DNA from: Acidovorax sp. A1169
GTDB taxonomy: Bacteria > Pseudomonadota > Gammaproteobacteria > Burkholderiales > Burkholderiaceae_C
Direction of reading: 5' to 3'
Assembly: GCF_030704685.1 (NCBI RefSeq)
Contig: NZ_JAUZDX010000003.1
Span: 402,910 to 466,909, forward strand
DNA length: 64,000 nucleotides
Shown here: positions 40,787 to 49,800 of the stretch, piece by piece
How the letters are laid out: every line of letters starts with the position of its first letter
Numbering within the stretch: the first letter of the stretch is position 1
The notes under the pieces: generated by a model
Seen by the model: the letters and a program-made list of their open reading frames with translations, nothing else
Told to the model about the DNA's origin: nothing
Databases searched by the model: none
Position numbers and translations under genes: made by a program

Positions 40787-41830
40787 ATGCAGGCCCACAC
40801 CACCACGAGCGCGCCCCAACGACTGGCAGCCCCAGCCTTCGGGCCACTGCGCGCGCTGAGCGCCAGCCTGCTGCAATTGGCCGCCGTGGCGCGCACCACG
40901 CCGCCGCAGGCCATGCTGCAGGAGGCGCTCGATATCCTGCGCACCTCCCTGGTCGGGTTCGACACCGCCTGGTGGGGCGAGGTGTCGGCCGGCCATGCCG
41001 ATGCGCCACCGCGCAACTGGCTGCACGGCAGCATTGGCCTTTCCAAAAGCTTTGCCACGGAGTGGAATGCGCTGGCCATGGCCGATGTGTTTGCGCAGCA
41101 GTCGATGGACCGGCTGGGCGTGGTGATCCGCGAGAGCGCCGACGATGTGCCCGACCTGCCTGCTGGCGCGATGCCGGTGGACATCGAGGCGTTCTGCCGG
41201 CGCCACGGGCTGTACCACTGCATGGCGATCACGGTGGCCATGCCGCGCAGCGGGCTGATGTTCTTCGTGAGCATGTACCGCGGCCCGGGCCAGCCCAACT
41301 TCACCGACCAGGAGGCGGCGCTGTTCGGCGAGTTCGTGCCGCACCTGCTGGGCCACTGGCAGCACCGGCTGGAGCAATTGCAGACGGCGCCCGCAGGCAA
41401 CGGCCCGTGGGACAGCTATGCGCTGGCCGATGGCGCCGGCCAACTGCTCTTCGTGGGCCTGCGCGTGGGGCTGGCGCTGGATGCGGCCTACCCGCAGTGG
41501 TCGGGCACCGCCCTGCCCGCTGCGCTCCTCGATGCCCTGCCTGCCACGCTGCCGGGCAGCCTGCTGTTGGTCAAGGCCTGCCGGCTGCGGCTGGAGGCCT
41601 GTGGGCCGCTGCTCGCGATCAGCATTCCGTCGCCCCACGCCAGCAAGCCGCCGCTGGCCCCGCGCGAACTAAGCGCGGCCACGCTGTACGCGCACGGCCA
41701 TTCGTACAAGGACATTGCCGCCACACTGGGCCTGACGCCAGCCACGGTGCGCACCTACCTGCGCAGCGCCTATGCGCAGCTGGGGGTGCGCAACAAGGTG
41801 GAGCTCGTAACAGCCTTGCGCAGGCAGTAA
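40787..41830 (+). CDS. LuxR-type transcriptional regulator
   Basis: A 347-residue regulator. The C-terminal HTH is clear ('LSAATLYAHGHSYKDIAATL', 'GLTPATVRTYLRSAYAQLGV', 'RNKVELVTALRRQ'). The N-terminal ~250 residues form a sensor region, probably GAF-like ('FVSMYRGPGQPNFTDQEAAL'). There are no residues typical of acyl-homoserine-lactone binding. It lies 129 bases before an exported tannase-family esterase, which is its likely target. The start has AGGAG about 13 bases upstream. Confidence 0.88.
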   Translation: MQAHTTTSAPQRLAAPAFGPLRALSASLLQLAAVARTTPPQAMLQEALDILRTSLVGFDTAWWGEVSAGHADAPPRNWLHGSIGLSKSFATEWNALAMADVFAQQSMDRLGVVIRESADDVPDLPAGAMPVDIEAFCRRHGLYHCMAITVAMPRSGLMFFVSMYRGPGQPNFTDQEAALFGEFVPHLLGHWQHRLEQLQTAPAGNGPWDSYALADGAGQLLFVGLRVGLALDAAYPQWSGTALPAALLDALPATLPGSLLLVKACRLRLEACGPLLAISIPSPHASKPPLAPRELSAATLYAHGHSYKDIAATLGLTPATVRTYLRSAYAQLGVRNKVELVTALRRQ

Positions 41831-41959
41831 ATCAAGCCACTCGGTGTTTTCCCATGCCCTCTGCATTTGCAGAGGCTGCAGCGCGCATGTCCGTCCCTAT
41901 CGTTGCGCCCGGAGCCCCAAGGCTCCAGAAGATCCAAGCAACAACAGGAGACGCATTCC

Positions 41960-43594
41960 ATGTTCCCCAGCCACCCGTTCGCCGGCACCGCCAGCGGCCA
42001 CCCCGGCGTGCGCGCCGCAACCCTTGGCACGCTGTGTACGCTCACGGCCCTTGCGCTCACCGCCTGTGGCGGCAGCGACAGCAGCGCGCCCGTTGCCAGC
42101 CAGCCGCTGGCCCAGGCCTGCCCCAGCTACCGCACGGCCACCCTGCCCCATGGCGCCACGATCACCCGCACCGAACTGCGCGCGGCCGAGGGCCTGCTGC
42201 CCGAGGTGTGCATCGTGCGCGGCGAGATCGTCTCGTCGCCCCAGTCCACCATCCACTGGGCGGTGGAGCTGCCTGCGGGCACGGTGTGGAATGGCAAGAC
42301 GCTGACCGTGGGCGGTGGCGCGTTCGACGGCTTCATCCCCACCGACGACCCGTGGTACCAGCACATCATCGGCGCATCGGCCCACACCTATGTGAAGATG
42401 AGTTCGGACTCGGGCCACCTGGCTCCGGGCTTTGCCTGGGGCGCGAGCGACGTGGCGCTACGCAACCATGCCTTCGACGCCAACCACTTCGTGCTGGAGG
42501 TGGGCACGGCCATCGCCGCCGACTTCTACGGCAAGCGCCCTGCGCGCCGCTATCACATCGGCCACTCCAACGGCGGGCGCTCGGCCCTGGCCGCCACGCA
42601 AAACTACCCCAAGGACTATGACGGCGTGGTCGCCATGGAGCCCGCCATCAGCCAGCAGGCCCACCAGACCAACCTGGGGCCCACGGTGCTGCGCCATATC
42701 TTCTCCAAACCCGAGAACTGGCTGAGCCCCGCCAAGATAGCGCTGTACGCCAAGGCCGAGACGCAGGCCTGCGACGGCCTGGATGGCCTGAAGGACGGCA
42801 TCATCGGCAACGTGGCGGCCTGCACCTACGTGCCCACCGAGCTGCTGTGCAAGGGTGCCGACAACGACAGCTGCCTGACCGCCGGGCAGATCGAATCGGT
42901 GCGCCTGATCTACGCAAGCAAGGATGTTCCGGTGACCCTGTCGCAGGGCGCGCGCGGCTACCCCGGCTTTGGCCGCGGTGGCGCGGCCACGTCGGACTGG
43001 GAGGCCTATGTGTTCGGCCCCAGTTTCGAGGCCCGCGACTCCTTCAACTACATGGCCGTTTCCGCAGCCGCACGCCTGGTCGAGGGCAACCCCGCTGCCG
43101 ACCTGCTCCAGCACGACCCCACCCGGTACCAGGCCCCGTACCTGCGCCTGGCGAACATGATCGACGCGACCAACCCCGACATATCGGCCTTTGCCGACAA
43201 CGGCGGCAAGCTGCTGATCTGGTATGGCATGGGCGATGCCTGCGTGTCGGTGTACCGCACGGCCGAGTACCTGGACAGCGTGCGCCAGCGCCTGGGTGCC
43301 AGCAAGGTGCAGGGCTTTGCGCGCATGCTGACCTCGCCCTCCAACGGCCACAACCTCGATGGCCCGGGCACCGACCCCGTGAGCATCGACCTGCTGGCCG
43401 CCATGGACGCCTGGGTGGAGCGCGGCACCGCTCCCGACAGACTGGTGGCCACCCGCTACGAGCCCGCCGACCCGCGCGCCGGCCAGCAGACCCCGGTGCT
43501 GCAGCGCCCGGTGTGCGAGTACCCGAAGTTCCCGCGCTATGACGGCAAGGGCGACCCGGCGAAGGCGGAGAGTTTCAGCTGCTCTGCGGTGTGA
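41960..43594 (+). CDS. Tannase/feruloyl-esterase family lipoprotein
   Basis: A 544-residue exported esterase. The signal peptide ends in the lipobox 'LTACGG'. The nucleophile elbow is in 'YHIGHSNGGRSALAATQNYP'. The calcium/lid feature 'ACDGLDGLKDGIIGNVAACT' and the C-terminal 'GHNLDGPG' histidine region are typical of tannase-family proteins, which cleave ester bonds of gallates or feruloylated/aromatic compounds. AGGAG precedes the ATG. A LuxR regulator lies upstream. Natural substrate unknown. Confidence 0.92.
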   Translation: MFPSHPFAGTASGHPGVRAATLGTLCTLTALALTACGGSDSSAPVASQPLAQACPSYRTATLPHGATITRTELRAAEGLLPEVCIVRGEIVSSPQSTIHWAVELPAGTVWNGKTLTVGGGAFDGFIPTDDPWYQHIIGASAHTYVKMSSDSGHLAPGFAWGASDVALRNHAFDANHFVLEVGTAIAADFYGKRPARRYHIGHSNGGRSALAATQNYPKDYDGVVAMEPAISQQAHQTNLGPTVLRHIFSKPENWLSPAKIALYAKAETQACDGLDGLKDGIIGNVAACTYVPTELLCKGADNDSCLTAGQIESVRLIYASKDVPVTLSQGARGYPGFGRGGAATSDWEAYVFGPSFEARDSFNYMAVSAAARLVEGNPAADLLQHDPTRYQAPYLRLANMIDATNPDISAFADNGGKLLIWYGMGDACVSVYRTAEYLDSVRQRLGASKVQGFARMLTSPSNGHNLDGPGTDPVSIDLLAAMDAWVERGTAPDRLVATRYEPADPRAGQQTPVLQRPVCEYPKFPRYDGKGDPAKAESFSCSAV

Positions 43595-43733
43595 TACCCC
43601 AAGCACCAGCCCTGCGTGAGGAGGCGGGCGGTTAGGGTCAGCCATTCGCTCGCAGCGCCATGCACGTATTGCGAGGCCCGCCGAAGCAGTTGCGTGAAGG
43701 GTACAGCGGGCACACGGCCAGGTGCGGCATGTG

Positions 43734-43761
43734 CCAGTTGTGTGCATTGCTTCACAACTGG
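43734..43761. terminator. 9-bp-arm hairpin downstream of the tannase gene
   Basis: CCAGTTGTG and CACAACTGG pair perfectly around a 10-base loop, about 140 bases past the tannase stop and 94 bases before the next gene. There is no T run on either side, so it could be a factor-dependent terminator or an operator. Confidence 0.35.
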
Positions 43762-43854
43762 CGGCATTGCTGCGCCGCGCAAGGCCGGCGTGCCGCCGAA
43801 CGCCAACACAATCGCATCTGCCAAGCGCTTCACAACAACAACCAGGCCCTTTTC

Positions 43855-44109
43855 TTGAAAAAATCCCCTGCACTCAAAGCCCTCCTCGTGGTCCTCATCG
43901 GCGTTGCGGCCATCACGCTCTTCGTCGGCAAACGCTGGTACGACTATGTCAGCAAGGCCAAGTCGCCCTATGAGGAGATAGGCATCGAGCTCAACTCCCG
44001 CGCACCGGGGCCACTGAACCGCTGGGGCTGCGCGCAGCTGCAGGAGCGGTTTGCCAAGTCCATTCCGCCGTACGGTTGCGCCGCTGGCGACGGCCGGCAG
44101 TGGAAGTGA
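43855..44109 (+). CDS. Small single-pass membrane protein (TTG start)
   Basis: An 84-residue protein with start TTG, giving MKKSPALKALLVVLIGVAAI, one transmembrane helix (8-26) and a periplasmic tail with two cysteines ('NRWGCAQLQ', 'PPYGCAAGDG') that could pair. No ATG gives a sensible N-terminus; upstream in-frame starts would add a long cysteine-rich leader without family appearance. The stop overlaps a downstream ATG (TGATG). Function unknown. Confidence 0.6.
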   Translation: MKKSPALKALLVVLIGVAAITLFVGKRWYDYVSKAKSPYEEIGIELNSRAPGPLNRWGCAQLQERFAKSIPPYGCAAGDGRQWK

Positions 44110-44168
44110 TGCGCGCTGCCGCCGAGAACCCCTTGCGCCCCCTCTTCCCTTCCTTGAAACGAGTCACC

Positions 44169-44648
44169 GTGTTCACCAAAATTCTGGCAGCCTCGGCTGT
44201 CCTGGCAGCCTTCACCCTGGGTGCCGCAGGCACCGCCCACGCCCAAAGCTACAAGCTCAACATGCCGCTGCCCGAGGACGGCGACACCGTCCTGCGGGAC
44301 ATCACCGTCACGCCCAAGGGCACCACGGTGACCATCGTGCTGGGCAATACCACCGACGAAATCGGTGAGGCTTGCATCCACCCTAACCACCGCCCCGAAG
44401 CGTTCACGATCAAGGACCTGGACAGCGGACTGGTGCTCAAGCAACTGGGCGTCACGGGGATCAGGTCGTGCGCGCGGGGTATGGACACCATCCGGCCGGG
44501 CAAGCGCAAGATCGTGAAGGTGCAGTTCGAGACCCTGCCGGCCACCGCGCGCCGCCTGCAGGTGGGCGAGAACAACTGCAAGCAGAAGGAAGACGACGAC
44601 ATGCACTACTACTGCTTTGCCGAAGTCGTGCTGAAAAGCCCGAAGTAA
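44169..44648 (+). CDS. Exported hypothetical protein
   Basis: A 159-residue secreted or periplasmic protein. With the GTG at 44169-44171 the N-terminus is a clean signal peptide (MFTKILAASAVLAAFTLGAA, cleaved after AHA). The alternative is an ATG at 44109 that overlaps the stop of the previous gene and adds 20 residues. The mature part has four cysteines ('GEACIHPN', 'GIRSCARG', 'ENNCKQ', 'YYCFAE') that may form two disulfides. Strand-rich; no family recognised. Confidence 0.7.
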   Translation: MFTKILAASAVLAAFTLGAAGTAHAQSYKLNMPLPEDGDTVLRDITVTPKGTTVTIVLGNTTDEIGEACIHPNHRPEAFTIKDLDSGLVLKQLGVTGIRSCARGMDTIRPGKRKIVKVQFETLPATARRLQVGENNCKQKEDDDMHYYCFAEVVLKSPK

Positions 44649-44940
44649 TTCGCGGTAACCGGCCGACTGCGCACGGGCATGCGGCCAGCCGGCAATGTCG
44701 GCCAGGCGCCCGTTATTGGGGGCTGCCGCCCTGGCAGGCCACCCCATATTTTATTGTGGCATCCGTGGCAAATGTCACACACCAGCGCCGCCGTTCCAAG
44801 TGTTACTTCCTGGCGCGGCCACAGCGCGTGCGCGTCCAGATAATCCCCGCATGGAGTGAGGAAAAGGGGCTCGCTGCAAGCGTGCCCCTGGGCTCCATGG
44901 GTCGGACCGAAAAAACACACACAACCAATCGCGTACCTCT

Positions 44941-46791
44941 ATGAAAATCTCTTCTGCCCTGCGCCTGGGCCTGGCCAAATACCTGGCCTATTCGCTGCTC
45001 GCGCTGCTTTTGATCCCGCTGGCCGCCTACCTGTTCACGGGGTATGCCCAACGCGACGAAGACACCCAATTCATTGCCCGCATCAGCCAGCGCATCGATG
45101 CCGAGAAGGCCATGCCCGCCGCCGAGAAGCAGGTGCAAAAGGACTTCTACCGCGCCAACCCGCCGTCCACCATCTGCACCAACCAGGACCCCGAGGTGGC
45201 CGACTACCGCGATGCCATGTGCGAGACCTATGGCGAGCTGTGGCAGTTCAACCTGGTGCGCAAGCTGTCGCTGTGGAGCATGGTGGCCGGCGTGGTGCTG
45301 CTGGTGGCCGTGCTGGCTCTCGGTGCCCTGGCATTCGTCAACCGCAGGCTGCAGTACACCAGCTTCGTCACCGGCTGGCACCTGACCACCTGGGCCAGCG
45401 CCACCTCGCTGGTGGTGCAGGGCGCGCTCGCGGTGTGGCTGTCATTCTGGGTGACGGCGTTCTTCATGCACAAATACTGGCCCAAGCTCATCATCCTGGT
45501 GGGGATCGTGGTCGCGTGCGGGGTCTTCATGGCGGTGGTGAGCATCTTCAAGCGCGTGCAGCTGAACAACGGCGTGGATGGCGAGCTGCTTAGCGAGGCA
45601 GATGCCCCCCTGCTGTGGGCACGCATCCGCCACATGGCCGAGCGCTTGAAGACCGAGCCGCCGCGCAACATCGTAGCCGGCATCGACGCCAACTTCTTCG
45701 TGACCGAGGCGCCCCTCACCGTGGGCAACCAGCAACTCACGGGGCGCACGCTGTTCGTGAGCATTCCTTTGCTGCGCCTGCTCGACCAGTCCGAAGCCGA
45801 TGCCGTCTTGGGCCACGAGCTGGCGCACTTGCGCGGCGGCGATACCCAGAGCAGCGCGCTGCTGGGCCCCAAGATCAACCAGTACGACCACTACCGCCGT
45901 GCCATGCGTGAGGGCATCGTGTCTGCCGTGTTCCTGCCCCTGATCGACCTGTACCGCACCATCTTCGAGGTGGCGCTGGCGCGCGAGAGCCGCGCACGCG
46001 AGTTCCAGGCCGACCGCACTGCCGCCCAGCTCATCTCGCCCGATGCGATTGCCCAGTCGCTGGTCAAGATCGTGGCCTATGCACAGTACCGCTCCAAGAT
46101 CGAAAACGAGCTCTTCGGCCAGAATCGCAAGCACGACGCCGCCGCACTGGGCATTGCCAGCTACGTGGCCCAGGGTCTGTCGCCCTACGCCGCATCGGCC
46201 GACTTCTTGAACGAGATGAAGACGGCCAACGTGCCCCACCCATTCGACTCGCACCCCGCCATGCCCGAGCGCATGCGCGCCGTGGGTGTGACCTTGGCCG
46301 AGAGCGACTACGGCGCCATCGTCGTGCGCGTGCCGGCCGCCACCTGGGCGCAGCAGATCCTCACGGCCGATGCCATCGAGCAGCGCATGTGGGGCGCGTA
46401 CGAGCAGGCCTTTGCCGCCGACCACGAGCGCAGCCTGGCCTACCGCTACGAGCCGGCCAACGACGAAGAGCGTGCACTGGTGCTGCAGTATTTTCCGCCG
46501 GTGCAGTACGCCTTGAAGGGCAGCGACACGGTGGCCGTGAGCATCGAGGGCATCGCCACCTCGGCCGATGGCGTGACCGTGGCCTGGGACGCCATCAAGG
46601 CGCTGGAGTTCAAGGAGAGCACCTGGGGCAACGCCCTGATCGTCACGCATCCCGAAAAAGCCATGATCGGCGCCAAGACCAGCAAGATCAAGCTTGGCGG
46701 CCTGAAGAAGGAGAAGGACGATTTCAACGCCACCGTGGGCCACTACTGGCAGCGCCACCAGATCATGCGGGCGCAGCAGCAGGAAGCCTGA
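44941..46791 (+). CDS. M48-family membrane metalloprotease
   Basis: A 616-residue inner-membrane zinc protease. N-terminal helix (about 14-34), two or three more membrane segments up to about residue 205, then the catalytic domain. The zinc motif HExxH is in 'AVLGHELAHLRGGD', and the third ligand glutamate is in 'ARESRAREFQADRTAAQLIS'. The C-terminal ~150 residues are soluble and not recognised. M48 proteases cleave misfolded membrane proteins, as HtpX does. A 292-bp region with AT-rich stretches precedes it and should carry its promoter. Confidence 0.93.
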   Translation: MKISSALRLGLAKYLAYSLLALLLIPLAAYLFTGYAQRDEDTQFIARISQRIDAEKAMPAAEKQVQKDFYRANPPSTICTNQDPEVADYRDAMCETYGELWQFNLVRKLSLWSMVAGVVLLVAVLALGALAFVNRRLQYTSFVTGWHLTTWASATSLVVQGALAVWLSFWVTAFFMHKYWPKLIILVGIVVACGVFMAVVSIFKRVQLNNGVDGELLSEADAPLLWARIRHMAERLKTEPPRNIVAGIDANFFVTEAPLTVGNQQLTGRTLFVSIPLLRLLDQSEADAVLGHELAHLRGGDTQSSALLGPKINQYDHYRRAMREGIVSAVFLPLIDLYRTIFEVALARESRAREFQADRTAAQLISPDAIAQSLVKIVAYAQYRSKIENELFGQNRKHDAAALGIASYVAQGLSPYAASADFLNEMKTANVPHPFDSHPAMPERMRAVGVTLAESDYGAIVVRVPAATWAQQILTADAIEQRMWGAYEQAFAADHERSLAYRYEPANDEERALVLQYFPPVQYALKGSDTVAVSIEGIATSADGVTVAWDAIKALEFKESTWGNALIVTHPEKAMIGAKTSKIKLGGLKKEKDDFNATVGHYWQRHQIMRAQQQEA

Positions 46792-46812
46792 GCCCGGCCC
46801 GCCATGCCGGGC
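46792..46812. terminator. GC-rich hairpin between convergent genes
   Basis: GCCCGGC and GCCGGGC form a perfect 7-bp stem directly after the M48 stop and 13 bases before the end of the convergent RCC1-repeat gene. No T run, so it could be a bidirectional but factor-assisted terminator. Confidence 0.4.
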
Positions 46813-46824
46813 GGGTGGCCCTCC

Positions 46825-49800
46825 TCAATCCGAGATCCGCACCCCCTGCACCTGCGTGCCCAGCTTCAGGTACAGCAGGCCATCCGAACCCATCCACCAC
46901 GGCCCCGCCTGCGGCGGCACCTGGGCCGCGCTGCCGGTGGGCAGCACCCACTGCGGCACCAGGCGCCATGCCTGGCCCGCCAGGGTCAGGGTCAATGCGC
47001 CATCGCTGCTGCCTGGCTGCACCGCCAGCACCGCGCCCGGCAGGGCCGTGGTGAAGATGCTGCTGGCCTGGGTGGCGTTGAGCAGCGCGGGCAGCAGCAA
47101 CTGCCGTGCGCCCTGCCCTGTCTTCAGGTAGATGCGGCCTTGCTCGTCCACACCGATCTGCGGCGTGCCGGTGGATGTAGCACCGCCACCCGTCCAGTCG
47201 GGCCGCAGCACATAGGTCTGCCCGCCGGTGCGCAGCTGCAGCACGCCTTCGGCGCCGAGCTTCAACGTGGCATCGGGCAAGGCTGCTGTCACGGCTTGGG
47301 CAAGGCCGGCCAGGTCTGCCACGGCGGGGGCGAACTGCACCACTACACCGCCGCGCACCCATCGCAACAGGCCCAGCGGGGTGAAGCCAACGCCATCGGG
47401 CAGGCGCGTGTCGATGGTGATGGGCAGCGTGGGCAGCAGCTGGAAGACCTGGCCACCATCGCGCACGAGGAACACGCCCGAGGGCGCCATCTCCAGCCCC
47501 TGGGCCATGTTGGCGCCCGAGAGGCGGGCGAGCGGGCCGTTCAAGCGTGCGAAGGCCTTGTTGTCCACCGCGATGGATGCCGGCAGGTTGGCAAACGCCA
47601 TGGAATCGCCGGGTTGGTTGGTATCGCCCTTGAGCGAGCCCAGGGTGATCGCGACCACGGCCCCCTGGTCGTTGACCTGCAGGCGCTCGCCGGCCTGCAG
47701 CCCCGTGCTGCCCACTGCAGGCAGGCTGCCTGCGGGTGCGGTGAGCGAGCCCACCTGTACCGCCACGGCCAGCGGCTGCGCTTCGACGGTGGTGCCTGCA
47801 CTGCCCGAGCTGAGCAGCACCTGCCCGGCCAGCACCATGGGCTGGCCCACGGCGCTGGAGGTCATGGAGGCCCAGCCCTCCAGCACCACCAGCACCAGCA
47901 CGCTTTGGCCATTGACCTCGGCAATGCGCAGCTGCGTGCCCGGCAGTGCCTGCACGGTGAGCGGCTGGCCGTTGATGGTGACATGCAGCGTGACCGGCGT
48001 GGTGCCCGTGCCGGGCAGCACGATGGTGCCGCCGCCCGCGCCCGGGCCGACCACCACGGGCAGGGACGGGTTGGTGATGGTGGTCGTGCTGCCGGGGGTG
48101 TTGATGGTCGTCGAGGTCGGTCCGGGGTCTTCGGCGGGCGGGGCGACGACCACCGGTGCGGTGGGCGTGACGGGCGCACTGGCAGGCGACGGCAGGCTGT
48201 CGCCCGCAGCATTCGCCGCCTTCACGGTGAAGGTGTAGGGTGTACCGTTGGCCAGCCCGGCCACCGTGCAGGTGGTTGGCAGCGGGCTGCCGGTGGTGAC
48301 CGCGCAGGTCTTGGTCGCATCGGCCACCGCCACCACGGTGTAGGCAGTGATGGTGCTGCCGCCATTGCTGGCCGGCGCCGTCCACGCCACCGTTGCCTGG
48401 GCGTTGCCGGCACTGGCGGTTACGGCGGTGGGGGCACCGGGCACCCCCGCCACGCGCAACAGGCGCGACTGGCTGGGTGCCGCCGCAAAGTACGCAGCAT
48501 CGCTGCCCACGCCGCCGGCCTGGCGTGCGAGCACGCCGCACAGGTACCCGGTCTTGCCGGGCAACACGGTCAACGTGTTGCCGCTCACGGTGCACACGTC
48601 GGGCGTGAAGGTGTCGAACGCCACGGCCAGGCCGCTGCTGGCGGTGGCCGCCAGAGTGATCGAGGCGCCAGAGGCAGGCGAGCCAACCGCCACTGGAAAG
48701 TCGATGGCCTGGGCTGCGGCGATGTGCGTCGGTACATTGCGGTCAGAAACGCCGCCATTGCCCAGTTGGCCCATACCGTTATAGCCCCAGCACTGCACTG
48801 CTCCGGCAGTGATCAGCGCGCAGGTGTGTCCGTACCCTGTCCCAATGGCCGCCACCCCGCTGGCCAGGCCTGTGACGGGCTGGGGCGTGGTCTTGCTAGT
48901 GGTGCTGCCATTGCCCAGTTGGCCGAAGCGGTTGTACCCCCAACACTGCATCGCCCCGGTCGTGGTGAGCGCGCAGGTGTGCTCCTTCCCCGCCGCAATG
49001 GCCGCCGCCCCAGTGGCCAAGCCCGCCACAGCCTGGGGGGAGGTTGCGTCGGTGGTGCTGCCGTCGCCCAGTTGGCCGTATCCGTTGCCGCCCCAGCACT
49101 GCACGCCCCCGGCCGTGGTCAGCGCGCAGGTGTGGCTTTCCCCTGCTGCAATGGCCGCCACCCCATTGACTAGGCCGGGGATAGGTTGGGGCACAAGTTT
49201 GCGCAATGTGCTGCCATCGCCGAGTTGGCCTTGACCGTTTTGGCCCCAGCATTGCACGGCCCCGGTCGTGGTCAGCGCACAGGTGTGGTTGTCCCCTGCT
49301 GCAATGGCCGCCACCCCAGTGGTCAGACCGAGGACAGTTTGGGGCGTTAATCTTGTGAGTTGGCTGCCATCGCCGACTTGGCCGTAAATGTTGTCGCCCC
49401 AGCACTTAACGGCTCCGGCTGTGGTCAGCGCGCAGGTGTGTTGGTATCCACCGGCAATGGCCGCAACCCCGCTGGCCAGACCCGTGACGGGCTGGGGCGT
49501 GCCTTTGTCCGTGGTGCTGCCATCGCCCAGTTGGCCTAATGTGTTCCGGCCCCAGCACTGCACAGCCCCAGCCAAGTTCAGCACGCAGCTGTGATTGCTT
49601 CCCGCCGCAATCGCCGCCATCCCGCCGACCAAACCCGCGACGGGCTGGGGCGTCATTCTGCTGGTGGTGGTGCCATCGCCCAGTTCACCGAAGACGTTGT
49701 AGCCCCAGCAATGCACGGCCCCGGCCGTGGTCAGCGCGCAAGTGTGGGATCCCTTTGCAATAATGGCCGCCACCCCGCTGGCCAATACCACGACCGGCTG

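Noticed and set aside
44649..44940. Possible small RNA gene in the gap before the M48 protease
   Set aside because: AT-rich patch fits a promoter; no terminator-like hairpin inside to support an RNA gene.
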